A DNA stretch of 64,000 bases from G963674835 sp963674835 (GCA_963674835.2 CAXXKC010000002.1:310001-374000); one strand, 5' to 3'; shown: positions 19,701-27,250, counted from the stretch's first letter. Program-made: numbers and translations. The notes: generated by a model from the sequence alone, not told the origin.

Positions 19701-21059
19701 TGCCGGTTCCGGGTTTCCGGTGCGCTGGTACTGCAACCGGGCGAGCGGCTGAGCGTGCCGTCGATCCGTCTGCTGGACGCCGATCGGGGCAAGTGCCTTC
19801 TGGTGCTGCCCAAGCAGTTGGACGCCCAGCCGATCAACTGGCAAACGCGGGGTCTGAAGGTCGTCGAGGCTCCGGCGGGACTCGCATCGCCGCCGATTGC
19901 GCCGGAATCGCCGGTGGTGTATGAGCTGCAGTCGAATTCGTTCCAGGCCGTGCTCAACCTGGTGGATCACACGAATCGAACGCCCAACGTGTTGCTGGCC
20001 GACCTCAGCATGGCGTGGCAGGACGACGGGACGTACCAGGGGACGGCGTTGTTCGATCTGGAGCCTGCCGGCTTGTTGCAGTGTCCGCTGCATTTGCCGA
20101 GCCAGGCCCACCTGATCAGCGTTCGCGTGGACGGGGCCACTGTGGTGCCGCAGCCGGAGAGTGAAGGCGAGTGGCAGGTGCCCCTGCAATCGGGTGTGAT
20201 TCCGCAGCGTCTGGAAGTGTTGTTCACAGGCCGGTTGCCCGATGCCGTGTCGACGGGGATCGTGGCGTTGGAAGCGCCGCGGTTGGGCCGATTGCCGGTC
20301 TGGCGCACGCTGTGGTCGGTTTCGGGCCCGCCGGAGTACCGCGTGCAGCTGCCCAGTGGGGTCGAGCCGGCCGATACGTTACAGATGAACCTCGTGCGCT
20401 TGCAGGGGATTGCCTGGGCGGTCGACCTGATCCAGGGTCTGAGCATGCGGCCGGACGAGTTGGAGAAGACCGACCAATGGCAAGGCATTTGGTGCCGTCG
20501 CTGGGAGGATTGCCGGCAGCAGCTTCGCCAGTATTCCAGGGGCCAGATGTTGTGGGGGCAAGGCGCACAGGCCGGCGACATCGACGCGATGGATCGGAAA
20601 TTCAAGGAGATCCGAAGCCGTCTGGATCGGGGCGGGGCGTTTCCCTCTCAGCCCGTGGAGTCAGCGGCGGTCGACGTGCTTCAGCTTGGCCCCCCCGAGA
20701 CGACAAGCCCTCGGGTTGCCGTCCGCTGCATTTCAAGTTCCGGCCCAGCGGTGCTGTCGCTGAGCGTTCGGAGCACGCGCGCGGAGCCGTGGCTGTTTCG
20801 CCTGTTCGGGCTGCTGGCGTGCGTGGCCGTGCTGCCGCTGGCCGCCATGGGGAGCGTCCGACGGTTGGCTTATCGCTCTTTCTGCCGATGGCCGGCCGTT
20901 GTGGGCGTTGCGGCGGGAATCGCCTGGTGGCTTTGGCTTGTGCCGAGCGTTCTGGGATGGCTGGTCATCGTCGGCGTGCTGATCGTTGCGCTGATGCCAA
21001 GACGCAGGGAATCGCAGGGAAACAGCTCGGTTGTGATGGTCCATGTGACGAAGCGCTGA
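13770..21059 (+). CDS. Giant secreted protein B (2429 aa), apparently two fused units
   Basis: No family recognised. The ATG overlaps the stop of giant gene A by four bases. Residues 7-38 come from the palindromic element, followed by a signal-peptide core (FLLLAILPAAGASAADG). Unit 1 (about 60-1215) is strand-rich. A membrane block at 1223-1290 (VFLVVFAILWWVA, VSIAVLSVSAAAALVLAG, GAVLGAIMALVLYLVHRWRK) is followed at 1310-1329 by a second signal-peptide-like segment ending HARADD. Unit 2 (about 1330-2330) starts with the same kind of LYQQLQRR helix that occurs near the start of giant protein A (ELYQLKHGL). C-terminal membrane segments lie at 2342-2415. Gene A, unit 1 and unit 2 thus look like three copies of one architecture, the last two fused. 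An envelope or cell-surface role is inferred only from size and topology. Confidence 0.8.
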   Translation: MRHLPLLVRVALDCSVRGGVFLRFRERKTRYSFAECALAFLLLAILPAAGASAADGSSSERATAGNTSAIAPLEFRRVFTPAGQWKDWPRDGIRYVPMKSEEFERLVNSAQGAVQDAPPVSAAVTSAEYRATLDSGGVLRGEATLGIAHGQEHSVMLPLDPCGLAIAQAEWAGAKPQAAQLGLGIDGKMAVLVTHGGELRFRWTLRGEQEPGGGRVFTLDLPACPTSRLLLDLPTKLQPVVADGVAIKEDSDDSKRERWRIEMGGHHRVVLRIVTGGESKPRQQLTLVRSVFAYDLSLHGLDLTAELRLDVHDEALREVVVAMDQGLELVKAQYGDVATPWSILTPPEKGHGARVLLQLPEAAQGAGRVLRLGAVAPLELGQRWRLPGIRTEGMFWQEGSATIGVRAPLNLEQLAPIHGRQSKTGTLSGPRPGQSAEIQYFAEDAGVEVVLAELEAQLHVDSGTSVELSRGEITGRVVAELAVTDGELFQLEADVGRQWLIDSVEAEPDGVLHDDWTVKKEDDGSEKLVVHLDKALSPTRGVRLIVTGRRLHSPSSQPLDTDDLMLLRFADAAGHRSLMAVRAVEPYRLRLEGAEHLKRIEPENLTEAQRRLFPTTPRELVFEKDTGAASLEISLVSPKPSYSATIRAEATAFASRSGENTSRWLRESYWVRCVPDVTRVDRVLIHFCSPRTTPPRWNLGAGTEGQFEARLLSAAEQASAAMDTRGETWELVFRQPKAAPFEIHASRSLPWDGRQEPISLVCVPEAAQQQGSLVIRSVAATAIRVQSDRLDPLPLEDAPSDQISTARARFRYSPMSDAVRADQPAVTVELEKTALPAAWIWDCQLESRYQVEGGARHSIAYCIESNGKTQLELKLPASVSLEKIAGISIDGSPASWHSVGEASEQRLVVELPEERRFPVVCLHYRTDDPPLRTQQIIEPQMPTADVPVLTQHWTVWLPPGYGASRRSIWGIAGQESVSSWPQRIFGPLGQTALVSPFNPLAKDSWTQLVNRGAKSQSIRQVAEKFVTRLSDIEEKLRQANTPAGGDAPAAKAVPWGDLLGKVIEGTGQMLLFDSPALSRIRLDARTPVVAVRSDNSFDRGIALLEQAKLALLVSPKGLLLTSAADARAYHPNLVPLENGTLWQVQEGPLADRLQQAGKTRGDPVFRSIDRWRQQSAGEMIPWTVPSTGDQPLDTLGWNVYRTILSPGTPTRLAVTCQDTIRSLQWGVFLVVFAILWWVASERPAVSIAVLSVSAAAALVLAGPYAAVASGAVLGAIMALVLYLVHRWRKRTEPAESEPSPSASADGVQAGVALLVVLSLAAMAPHARADDSPTQAAKAPRVVYDVLIPVDEQQKPSKENYLVPEALYQQLQRRASGLTEEPQGWLLCGAAYRGTLARQAAPEQLVVNELKAVFDLEVFNPSTRIRIPLGREGVNLLPEGATLDGRVIEPEWLEADGALVFDVREAGPYRLELSLRPAVKSFRTSHGIDLHIPRLPSSRLELSLPSDAPAVEVPSAIGSVSIQQVPARLVAELGATDRLTVRWPDVADRASAGPAMDVEQMYWLKVHPGSVVLSTKLKVKVIEGVVRQLRLAVDPRLRLLPFRDTESAVSQVQTTAGEPQTIQFDMARPISDQAVIEADFLLTGTSGIGKLRLPQVQVVDARVTKRWLAVSVDRALVFEQQAADQLEPVAVPVFEAAWGKAEGPPALAYNLPSSQPAWSLATRPDEPRITVDQMTVLSFAPGIAKVQFDAQVSTSGYGFQYHLSAPKQLRVESVEVQDSVKRAARWSRDAEGGITVFLNEPATGKQRLTVHGTMITPVRGPAVLPILWVDGTSMHSCEIQVFREPSVLVTLADIKGLNEVELPIVADDKAQLGRLVKAFTVPDRRRPVGATVNLTPNQPEMVADQVTYLHGDGETWEVEVEFHVKVGRGVADEFRIQTPALWQGPLRIDLPADYRLIDSGGKDRREVVIQPRVAVDHECRFRVSGALVLQPGERLSVPSIRLLDADRGKCLLVLPKQLDAQPINWQTRGLKVVEAPAGLASPPIAPESPVVYELQSNSFQAVLNLVDHTNRTPNVLLADLSMAWQDDGTYQGTALFDLEPAGLLQCPLHLPSQAHLISVRVDGATVVPQPESEGEWQVPLQSGVIPQRLEVLFTGRLPDAVSTGIVALEAPRLGRLPVWRTLWSVSGPPEYRVQLPSGVEPADTLQMNLVRLQGIAWAVDLIQGLSMRPDELEKTDQWQGIWCRRWEDCRQQLRQYSRGQMLWGQGAQAGDIDAMDRKFKEIRSRLDRGGAFPSQPVESAAVDVLQLGPPETTSPRVAVRCISSSGPAVLSLSVRSTRAEPWLFRLFGLLACVAVLPLAAMGSVRRLAYRSFCRWPAVVGVAAGIAWWLWLVPSVLGWLVIVGVLIVALMPRRRESQGNSSVVMVHVTKR
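13789..13883 (+). repeat. Palindromic element copy B (95 bp), in frame inside giant protein B
   Basis: Begins TAGTGCGTGTCGCACTTGAC and ends GAATGCGCTCTA. It encodes LVRVALDCSVRGGVFLRF followed by RERKTRYSFAECAL in the frame of giant gene B and lies between the start codon and the hydrophobic signal core. The TAG at its left end is out of phase (read as CTA GTG). Confidence 0.9.
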
Positions 21060-21419
21060 CGGCCTCGCGGCGGGCGGCGGTGCGGCATCGGGAAGGGTCG
21101 CCAGCCAGGTCGAAGTGCAACGGGGTGCCTTAGCGATTTCGGACCTGGCGGGCCGATTGGGACGGATGCGGGGCGGGACGTGATTCGCCCTAAGATCGGC
21201 CTATCCTGAGATTTGCGGCTTGGCTGCAATCGGCGGCGGTTCGTATTGGCGTGTTTGGCCGATTTTGATAGTGTATTGGCCATCGCTGAGTGTGAGTGGA
21301 AAGTCAACTCAGCGCAGGAAGGCGTGCCCCCATCGGTGTATGGGAGCGTGGGGTGGGCAGCGTATTGCGGGCAGCCGCAGTGTTCCAATCGTGACCGGCC
21401 GACAAGGAAGGAGGCCAGC
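21060..21419 (+). other. Intergenic stretch without a recognised gene
   Basis: 360 bases between giant gene B and the rimI-like gene. It is GC-rich near the left and more balanced near 21230-21300. I see no tRNA, no terminator with a T-run and no convincing promoter. The strong AAGGAAGGAGG ribosome-binding site of the next gene lies at its right end. Confidence 0.6.
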
Positions 21420-21941
21420 ATGAGTTCCGACCAGGTCCAACAGGTTCGCGTCCACATCCGCTGGATGATTCGGCGCGACATGCCCGAGGTACTCAAGATC
21501 GAGTCGGAGTGTTTTGAGTTTCCGTGGTCGGAAGACGATTTCATTCGTTGCCTGCGGCAGCGCAATTGCATCGGCATGGTCGCCGAATATGACGACCGTG
21601 TTGTGGGGTTCATGATCTACGAGCTGGACAAGGCTCGGTTGCATGTGCTGAACTTTGCGGTTGCCGCCGAGTTTCGCCGACGCGGTGTGGGCACCCAGAT
21701 GGTGGCCAAGCTGGCGGGCAAGCTGTCGGCGCAGCGGCGGACTCGAATCATGCTGGAGGTTCGCGAGACGAACCTGGCAGCCCAGTTGTTCTTCCGGTCG
21801 AGCGGCTTCCGAGCGGTACGCGTGCTTCGGGAGTATTACGAAGATACGCCGGAAGACGCCTACCTGATGCAGTATCGCTATCATCCGGAACGGCCGGAGC
21901 TGGAACCGGCGCCGAACCGCATCGCACGGCTTGCCGGATAG
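21420..21941 (+). CDS. rimI: GNAT acetyltransferase, RimI-like
   Basis: A 173-aa protein of the RimI type (N-terminal acetylation of ribosomal protein S18 in the best-studied case). Visible GNAT features: MIRRDMPEVLKIESECFEFPW at the N-terminus, GFMIYEL, the acetyl-CoA-binding RRRGVGTQMVAKL and LEVRETNLAAQLFFRSSGF. The ATG at 21420 follows GGAGG at five bases, a near-ideal site. The C-terminal 20 residues (Pro/Glu/Arg) go beyond the domain. Twelve bases after its stop codon begins a 95-bp palindromic element, so this gene and the convergent phosphodiesterase gene are separated by that element alone. Confidence 0.85.
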   Translation: MSSDQVQQVRVHIRWMIRRDMPEVLKIESECFEFPWSEDDFIRCLRQRNCIGMVAEYDDRVVGFMIYELDKARLHVLNFAVAAEFRRRGVGTQMVAKLAGKLSAQRRTRIMLEVRETNLAAQLFFRSSGFRAVRVLREYYEDTPEDAYLMQYRYHPERPELEPAPNRIARLAG

Positions 21942-21952
21942 CGAGGTCGCCT

Positions 21953-22047
21953 TAGTGCGTGTCGCACCCGACTGTAGCGTTCGTGGCGGCGTGTTTCCGC
22001 GCTTTCGAAAGCGAAACACACGCTACCCATACGCTGGATGCGCTCTA
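21953..22047 (+). repeat. Palindromic element copy C (95 bp), ends provide the stop codon of the phosphodiesterase gene
   Basis: Begins TAGTGCGTGTCGCACCCGAC and ends GGATGCGCTCTA. The last three bases (22045-22047, cta) are the TAG stop of the minus-strand phosphodiesterase gene. The + frame is open across the element (LVRVAPDCSVRGGVFPRF, then RKRNTRYPYAGCAL) and ends at TAA immediately after it. Confidence 0.9.
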
Positions 22048-22524
22048 TAACGAGATGGGCGTCGCTTGCAGTCGCGGGAGATCCACGATTGCGACCGACG
22101 GTCGGCTGCTTCGCTGCACGGCTCCGGGATTGACGACCAGCGTCTGGTTGACCGTCTTGATTTCGGCAACGTGCGTGTGGCCGCAGCAGACGAGGTCCCA
22201 CTTGCCACTGTGGATAGTTTGGCGAAGACGTTTCGTATCGTCGCCGTGAAGGAAGGCGATCCGCTTTCCCTCCAACTCGAGGGATCCGAAACGGCCATGA
22301 CAGGTACGGCCCTCGACCGCCATCGCCTCGCGGGAAATGGCCGCCGGGTCGACGTTGCCCAAAACGAAGTGGACGGGCCAACGGCCGAGGCGGTCCAAGA
22401 CGTCTGGGGAGCCGACATCCCCGCAATGGATCACCATCGCTATGTGAAGGCTTTCCCAGAGACGCACGGCCTGTAGTGTGCGGTCGATGCAGCCGTGGGT
22501 GTCGCTGAGAACGCCAACGCGCAT
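22045..22524 (-). CDS. Metallophosphoesterase of the YfcE/MJ0936 type
   Basis: A 159-aa calcineurin-like phosphodiesterase. All five metal-binding motifs are visible: SDTHG (near residue 8), CGDVG, GNVD, HGDD and CGHTHV. The ATG at 22524 gives the usual short family length (MRVGVLSDTHG); the frame extends upstream without family similarity. Small members hydrolyse phosphodiester model substrates and their natural substrates are mostly unknown. The stop codon is the right-end TAG of a palindromic element, so its last residues (LQATPISL) border the insertion. It lies downstream of argF on the same strand and may be read with the arginine genes. Confidence 0.88.
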   Translation of the reverse strand: MRVGVLSDTHGCIDRTLQAVRLWESLHIAMVIHCGDVGSPDVLDRLGRWPVHFVLGNVDPAAISREAMAVEGRTCHGRFGSLELEGKRIAFLHGDDTKRLRQTIHSGKWDLVCCGHTHVAEIKTVNQTLVVNPGAVQRSSRPSVAIVDLPRLQATPISL

Positions 22525-22651
22525 GATGCTGGTTCCTGCTGTGCAGAAGATGGATTGTGGCCGGAAGCGCCCGACTCGTGGGAGATCCTGAGACGGGGGA
22601 GTTCTGCCGGAATCGGTGTGAGCCAACAGCGATCGGCGATATGGGCCGCGC

Positions 22652-23578
22652 TTAGCCGTCTGAGGGCTGCGCGCCGAGCAACCAGGCAAGAATGCCCTTT
22701 TGGACATGCATGCGGTTGCCCGCCTGCTGGACGATCACACTTTGCGGGCCGTCGATCACCTCATCGGTCACCTCCTCGCCGCGATGGGCGGGCAGGCAAT
22801 GCATGAAGACCGTCCCCTTCTGGGCGTGCGACATCAGGTCGGCATTGATCTGGTAGTCGGCGAAATCGCGGCGGCGCTGGGCCGATTCGTCTTCCTGGCC
22901 CATGCTTGTCCAGACGTCGGTGTACACGGCGACCGCGTCGCGGACGGCCTCTTTCGGGTCGGTCGTGACGGTCAATTCGAGCTGCGGCACCACGGTTTTC
23001 AGATGGGCGAGGAACTCGTCGTCGAACTGATACCCCTCGGGCGTGGCCATGACGAGCTTCATGCCGACTTTGCCACATCCGATGGCCAAGCTGCGAGCAA
23101 CGTTGTTGCCGTCGCCGACCCAGGCCAGCGTGCGTCCCCGCAACTTGCCGACGAGTTCGCGAATGGTGAACAAGTCGGCCATGGCCTGGCAGGGGTGGGC
23201 AAAGTCGGTCAGGCCGTTGATGACCGAGCAGGTGGAGTAGCGAGCTAGTTCGACGGCCGTTTCGTGGCGTTTGGCGCGGATCACCAGGACATCGACATAC
23301 TCGCTAAGAACGCGAGCGAAATCGGCCAGGCTCTCGCGACGGCCGAAGCCGACGTCGTCGCGGAGGAACAAGGCGCTCCCGCCAAGGTGGGTCATGCTGG
23401 TCTCGAAGCTGACGCGTGTTCGCAGGGAGGGCTTCTCGAAGAGCATGGCCATTACCCGACCGGGTAAGAGCGGCTCGCGCAGCCCGTTCCGGAACTTGGC
23501 TTTGAGGTCCTCGCTGATGGAGAAGATGCGGTCGACTTCCGCGGGTTTCAGTTCTTCAAGCGTGAGTAGATGTCGCAT
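22652..23578 (-). CDS. argF: Ornithine carbamoyltransferase
   Basis: A 308-aa enzyme transferring the carbamoyl group of carbamoyl phosphate to ornithine, giving citrulline in arginine synthesis. Signatures: the carbamoyl phosphate loop KPSLRTRVSFE (usual STRTR, here SLRTR), HPCQAMADLFT, VGDGNNVARS, DVWTSMGQE and the ornithine loop HCLPAHRGEEV. The ATG at 23578 matches the family start (MRHLLTLEEL). It is the third gene of argB-argD-argF on the minus strand, 38 bp after argD. Confidence 0.95.
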   Translation of the reverse strand: MRHLLTLEELKPAEVDRIFSISEDLKAKFRNGLREPLLPGRVMAMLFEKPSLRTRVSFETSMTHLGGSALFLRDDVGFGRRESLADFARVLSEYVDVLVIRAKRHETAVELARYSTCSVINGLTDFAHPCQAMADLFTIRELVGKLRGRTLAWVGDGNNVARSLAIGCGKVGMKLVMATPEGYQFDDEFLAHLKTVVPQLELTVTTDPKEAVRDAVAVYTDVWTSMGQEDESAQRRRDFADYQINADLMSHAQKGTVFMHCLPAHRGEEVTDEVIDGPQSVIVQQAGNRMHVQKGILAWLLGAQPSDG

Positions 23579-23616
23579 GATCGCGTCCTTCACAGACAAA
23601 CGCGGTAATGATCGAG

Positions 23617-24819
23617 TCAGCCGGCCTGGCCTTGCAGGGCCTCGGCCAGGATGTCGCAACCCTCGTGGACCAATTCATCGCTGAGCGTCATGGCGGGCAG
23701 CAAGCGTATCACATTGCCGTGGGTGCAGTTGATGAGCAGATTGCGCTCCATGCAGGCCTTGACCGTGGGAGCACCGTCGATGGTCAGCTCCACACCGATC
23801 ATCAGGCCGAGGATGCGGACCTCGCGGATCAGGTTGCACTGTTGCTGGAGTTCCTCCAATCGCTGGCGGAACACGGCGGAGATCTGCTGTGCCCGTTGGA
23901 GCAGTTGCTGATTCTCGATCATTTCGATCGTGGCAATACCGGCCGCGGCGGCGATGGGGTTGCCGCCGAAGGTGGCGGCATGCATTCCGGGGCGAAGGCT
24001 GGGTGCGATTTCCGGCTTGGCCAACATCGCTGCGCCGGCCAATCCTCCGGAAATGGCCTTGGCCAGGGTGATGACGTCGGGCGTAACGTCGAAGTGCTGG
24101 TAGCCGAACCAGTGGCCAGTCCGGCCGCAGCCCGTCTGGACTTCATCGAATACGAGCACGAGTTCGTGCTCGTCGGCCAAGCGGCGGAGGCCGGCCAGGA
24201 AGCCATCGGGGGCGATGCGGACCCCGCCTTCGCCCTGAACGGGCTCGATCATAATGCCGGCCGTTTCGTCGTCGACGAGCCGGGCAACGGCATCCAAGTC
24301 GCCGAAGGGCGCGTAGACGAACCCAGCCATGAGCGGTCCGAGGCCTTCGTGATACTTGGGCTGGGCGGTCGCCGTGACGGAGCCGAGCGTGCGGCCATGG
24401 AAGCCGCCCTCGAAGGTGATGATCTTGTAACGCTGCTTCGGCGTGTGGAGGCGGACGAGCTTGATGGCCGCTTCGTTGGCCTCGGTTCCCGAATTGCAGA
24501 AGAAGGCCTTGCCTCCGAAGCTCCGTTCGGAGAGGGCCTGCGCCCATCGGCCTTGCAGCTCGGTGTACCAGGTGTTGGGGACGTGGATGAGCGTGCCGAC
24601 CTGTTGGCGGACGGCCTCGACCACCGGAGCGGGGCAATGCCCGAGTAGATTGCAGCCCCACCCGGGGAAAAAGTCCAAGTAGCGGTTTCCTTCGCTATCC
24701 CAGACGTAGGAATCTTCGCCGCGGACCAAGGCCACGGGGAAGCGGCCGTAGTTGGGAATGACGTACTGGTCGAAGAGCCGGATGGTCTCCGGAGAGCTTA
24801 ACGAAGTTTGCGTAGTCAC
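23617..24819 (-). CDS. argD: Acetylornithine aminotransferase
   Basis: A 400-aa PLP-dependent class-III aminotransferase that makes N-acetylornithine in arginine synthesis. Visible: FFCNSGTEANEAAIKL (cofactor phosphate loop), FEGGFHGRTLGS, EPVQGEGGV, FDEVQTGCGRTG, the PLP lysine in ITLAKAISGG, and TFGGNPIAAAAG. Length is typical. It lies between argB and argF on the same strand; the 185-bp gap to argB shows no clear terminator. Confidence 0.94.
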   Translation of the reverse strand: MTTQTSLSSPETIRLFDQYVIPNYGRFPVALVRGEDSYVWDSEGNRYLDFFPGWGCNLLGHCPAPVVEAVRQQVGTLIHVPNTWYTELQGRWAQALSERSFGGKAFFCNSGTEANEAAIKLVRLHTPKQRYKIITFEGGFHGRTLGSVTATAQPKYHEGLGPLMAGFVYAPFGDLDAVARLVDDETAGIMIEPVQGEGGVRIAPDGFLAGLRRLADEHELVLVFDEVQTGCGRTGHWFGYQHFDVTPDVITLAKAISGGLAGAAMLAKPEIAPSLRPGMHAATFGGNPIAAAAGIATIEMIENQQLLQRAQQISAVFRQRLEELQQQCNLIREVRILGLMIGVELTIDGAPTVKACMERNLLINCTHGNVIRLLPAMTLSDELVHEGCDILAEALQGQAG

Positions 24820-25004
24820 CGTGAGAACTCACTTTCGTTCGGTTGCTGCAAACCCTGGTCTGTGCTGGTTTGATGCACGTTCCTTGTCGGATGCCATGAC
24901 TGAGTCGTTCGACCGTGTTTTCAGTACTGCCGGAAAAGCCAGCAGTGGCCTCCAATGCGTTGTCTTCGTCAAATCGGGCGACTGGCGCGTTCGGGCGACA
25001 TCGG

Positions 25005-25913
25005 TTACTTGCGGCCGACCGTTGCTTGAGATGTTGCGTCGCCGACGATCTCCGTACCTACCCCGCGGCTGGTATACACTTCGAGTAAGAGCGAGTGGCG
25101 CAGCCGGCCGTCGATGATGTGTATCTTGCGGACGCCCTTGGCCAGCGTTTCCAGGCAGGCTTCGACCTTGGGGATCATGCCCGATTCGATCGCCCCACTC
25201 TGGATCATCTGACGGGCCTCTTCGGCGGAGAGCGAGTGGACGAGGGATTCGGGATCGTCCCTGTGCCGGCGCACTCCATTGACGTCGCTAAGAAACACGA
25301 GCTTCTCGGCTTTCAATGCCTGGGCGACGGTGGTAGCCGCCGTGTCGGCATTGACGTTGAGCTTGTCGCCGCCTTCGGAAAGACACATTGACGGCAGGAC
25401 GGGCACAATGCCCGCGCGGCACAATTGGCGGATGTGCTGGTCGTCGACTTGGGTGACACGGCCGACGAACCCTAGATCGACGGGTTCACCTTGTCCGTCG
25501 GTGAGGTTGATGCGCTGGCCCTTCAAGACGTTGGTGGTCTGGAAGTTCAGTGCCTGGGCACGTCCCCCCAACATGTCGATTTGCTGGGCTAAATGCTGGT
25601 TGATGTCGTAGGCCAGGACTTTTTCGACGATTCCCAGGGCGGCCTCGTCGGTGTAGCGGCGCCCCTGGACGAAGCGGGGCACCAGGCCGGCCGCTTCCAT
25701 GGCCCGACTGATGGCCGCGCCGCCACCGTGCACGATGACCGGCTGCATGCCGACGGTCTCCATGAAGACCACGTCGAGCAGCAAATGGGTCATCGCCCGG
25801 GGATCTTCCATGACGCTGCCGCCGAGTTTGATGACCGTGATTCTTCCGCGGAACTCACGGATCCACTGGAGCGCTTCGATGAGGACATCGGCCTTGAGAA
25901 TTGCTTCTTCCAA
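25005..25913 (-). CDS. argB: Acetylglutamate kinase
   Basis: A 302-aa amino-acid kinase, second step of arginine synthesis. Motifs: VIKLGGSVME, VIVHGGGAAIS, GRRYTDEAALGIVE, LNVNADTAATTVAQAL, FLSDVNGV, and ESGMIPKVEACLETL followed by KIHIIDGRLRHSLLLE. The TAGGYT-like arginine-responsive tail (usually GTEI) is present as GVGTEIVG. The start is TTG at 25913 with GGGAG seven bases upstream. It is the first gene of argB-argD-argF; the promoter near 26005-26032 and a terminator-like hairpin precede it. Confidence 0.94.
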   Translation of the reverse strand: MEEAILKADVLIEALQWIREFRGRITVIKLGGSVMEDPRAMTHLLLDVVFMETVGMQPVIVHGGGAAISRAMEAAGLVPRFVQGRRYTDEAALGIVEKVLAYDINQHLAQQIDMLGGRAQALNFQTTNVLKGQRINLTDGQGEPVDLGFVGRVTQVDDQHIRQLCRAGIVPVLPSMCLSEGGDKLNVNADTAATTVAQALKAEKLVFLSDVNGVRRHRDDPESLVHSLSAEEARQMIQSGAIESGMIPKVEACLETLAKGVRKIHIIDGRLRHSLLLEVYTSRGVGTEIVGDATSQATVGRK

Positions 25914-25957
25914 GAGGCGTCTCCCGCGGTGCCAAGTATGGAAGCACCATCGCTAGG

Positions 25958-25995
25958 AAAAAACAGGCCCCGGAACAGGACAGCCTGCGCCGGGG
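25958..25995 (-). terminator. Terminator-like hairpin with T-run in the argB leader (candidate attenuator or 5' stabiliser)
   Basis: On the minus strand: CCCCGG, two unpaired bases, CAGG, a four-base loop, CCTG, two unpaired bases, CCGGGG, then CCTG and six Ts. It starts only a few bases after the predicted transcription start and ends 45 bp before the argB start codon. No minus-strand gene lies upstream, so it acts within the argB transcript if it acts at all. Confidence 0.65.
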
Positions 25996-26004
25996 AAACC
26001 GCCT

Positions 26005-26032
26005 ATCTTACAGTCCCCCGGCGGCCTGTCAA
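26005..26032 (-). promoter_or_regulatory. Sigma-70-type promoter for argB
   Basis: A consensus TTGACA (26027-26032 on the minus strand) is followed after 16 bp by TAAGAT (26005-26010). The predicted start is near 25998, immediately ahead of the hairpin. Confidence 0.65.
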
Positions 26033-26224
26033 CGCGGCGCGGGGAGAATCGTCGCCAACTGATCCCCCCACCAGCGTGCAGAGTGCGTGTCCGTCCAGCG
26101 TAGAGGGAGCCGGCACGTGAAAGACACGCGAGCCCCCTGGAAGGTAACGCGCTTTCATGGCAAGATGAGTGTCTTCGGCCGCTGAGACCCCAGACCAGTC
26201 CACTCTGACCATCTCCGAACCATC

Positions 26225-27169
26225 ATGAACGACATAAAGATCTTCAGCGGGCGGGCAAATCCCGAGTTGGGAAGACGCATGGCGGAGTACCTGGGATTGC
26301 CGACGGGGCGGCTGATGATCGGGAATTTCCCCGACGGCGAGATCTCGTGCAAGATAGAAGAAGACATCCGTGGCCGGGACGTATTTCTCGTTCAGCCGAC
26401 ATGCCATCCGGTGAACGAGAGCTTGATGGAGTTGTTGATCATGATCGACAGCGCCAAACGGGCCAGCGCGGAGAGAATCACAGCAGTGATCCCCTATTAT
26501 GGGTATGCCCGGCAGGATCGCAAGGACGAGGGGCGAGTGCCGATTACTGCCAAGCTGGTGGCGAACCTGATCACGCGGGCGGGCGCCGATCGCGCGCTGA
26601 TGATGGATCTGCACGCTGCCCAGATTCAAGGATTCTTCGATATTCCGGTCGATCATCTGTACGCGGCACCGGTGATCGACGCGTACTTTCAGAGCATGGG
26701 GTTCAACCCTGACGAGATCGTCGTCGTGAGTCCGGATGAGGGAAGCATCAAGCGGGCACTAGGGCATCTCCCTCAGTTGGGAGGCAAGTTGGCAATTATC
26801 GACAAGCGTCGGTCGGGAGCCAGCACGACAAGGCAGGCGAACCTGATCGGAGGCCCCGTCGACGGTAAGATTGTGCTGATTTTCGACGACATGATTAGCA
26901 CGGCAGGTTCCATCACGGGGGCGGCGCACATGGTGAAGAATGCAGGGGCGAAAGTGATCTACTTGGCGGCGACGCACGGGCTGCTGTGCGGCAACGCCAT
27001 CCAGCGGATCCAGGAGGCGCCGATCGAGCAGTTGATCATCACCGACACGATCCCGTTGACGGCGGAGCGGGCTTTGCCGAAAATTCACGTGTTGTCGGTA
27101 GCCCCCCTTTTGGGCGAGGCGGTGAAGCGAATTCACCGGAACGAGTCGGTGAGCCGGATGTTTGTGTGA
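26225..27169 (+). CDS. prs: Ribose-phosphate pyrophosphokinase (PRPP synthase)
   Basis: A 314-aa class-I PRPP synthase making phosphoribosyl pyrophosphate from ribose-5-phosphate and ATP. Motifs: KIFSGRANPELG at the N-terminus, the ATP loop YYGYARQDRKDEGR, the metal-binding DLHAAQIQGFFDIPVDHLYA, and the PRPP-binding IFDDMISTAGSI. No good ribosome-binding site is visible before ATG 26225. It is divergent from argB; the 310-bp region between contains the argB promoter and hairpin but no clear prs promoter was identified. Confidence 0.96.
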   Translation: MNDIKIFSGRANPELGRRMAEYLGLPTGRLMIGNFPDGEISCKIEEDIRGRDVFLVQPTCHPVNESLMELLIMIDSAKRASAERITAVIPYYGYARQDRKDEGRVPITAKLVANLITRAGADRALMMDLHAAQIQGFFDIPVDHLYAAPVIDAYFQSMGFNPDEIVVVSPDEGSIKRALGHLPQLGGKLAIIDKRRSGASTTRQANLIGGPVDGKIVLIFDDMISTAGSITGAAHMVKNAGAKVIYLAATHGLLCGNAIQRIQEAPIEQLIITDTIPLTAERALPKIHVLSVAPLLGEAVKRIHRNESVSRMFV

Positions 27170-27220
27170 GGATGAGTAAGATATGCCATGGATGGGCGGC
27201 ACGAATCTGGACTGCTGGGG

Positions 27221-27250
27221 TTGAAATCTGGTGAAATTCTCGCACAATAA
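27221..27250 (+). promoter_or_regulatory. Possible promoter for the rplY-pth-rpsF-ssb-rplI operon
   Basis: TTGAAA (27221-27226) and CAATAA (27245-27250) are separated by 18 bp in the gap between prs and rplY. The -10 is poor, so this is tentative; read-through from prs is an alternative. Confidence 0.3.

Noticed and set aside
26085..26115. GTGCGTGTC...GCGTAGAG resembling the left part of the 95-bp element
   Set aside because: Only two short words match and the arms are not complementary; probably chance.
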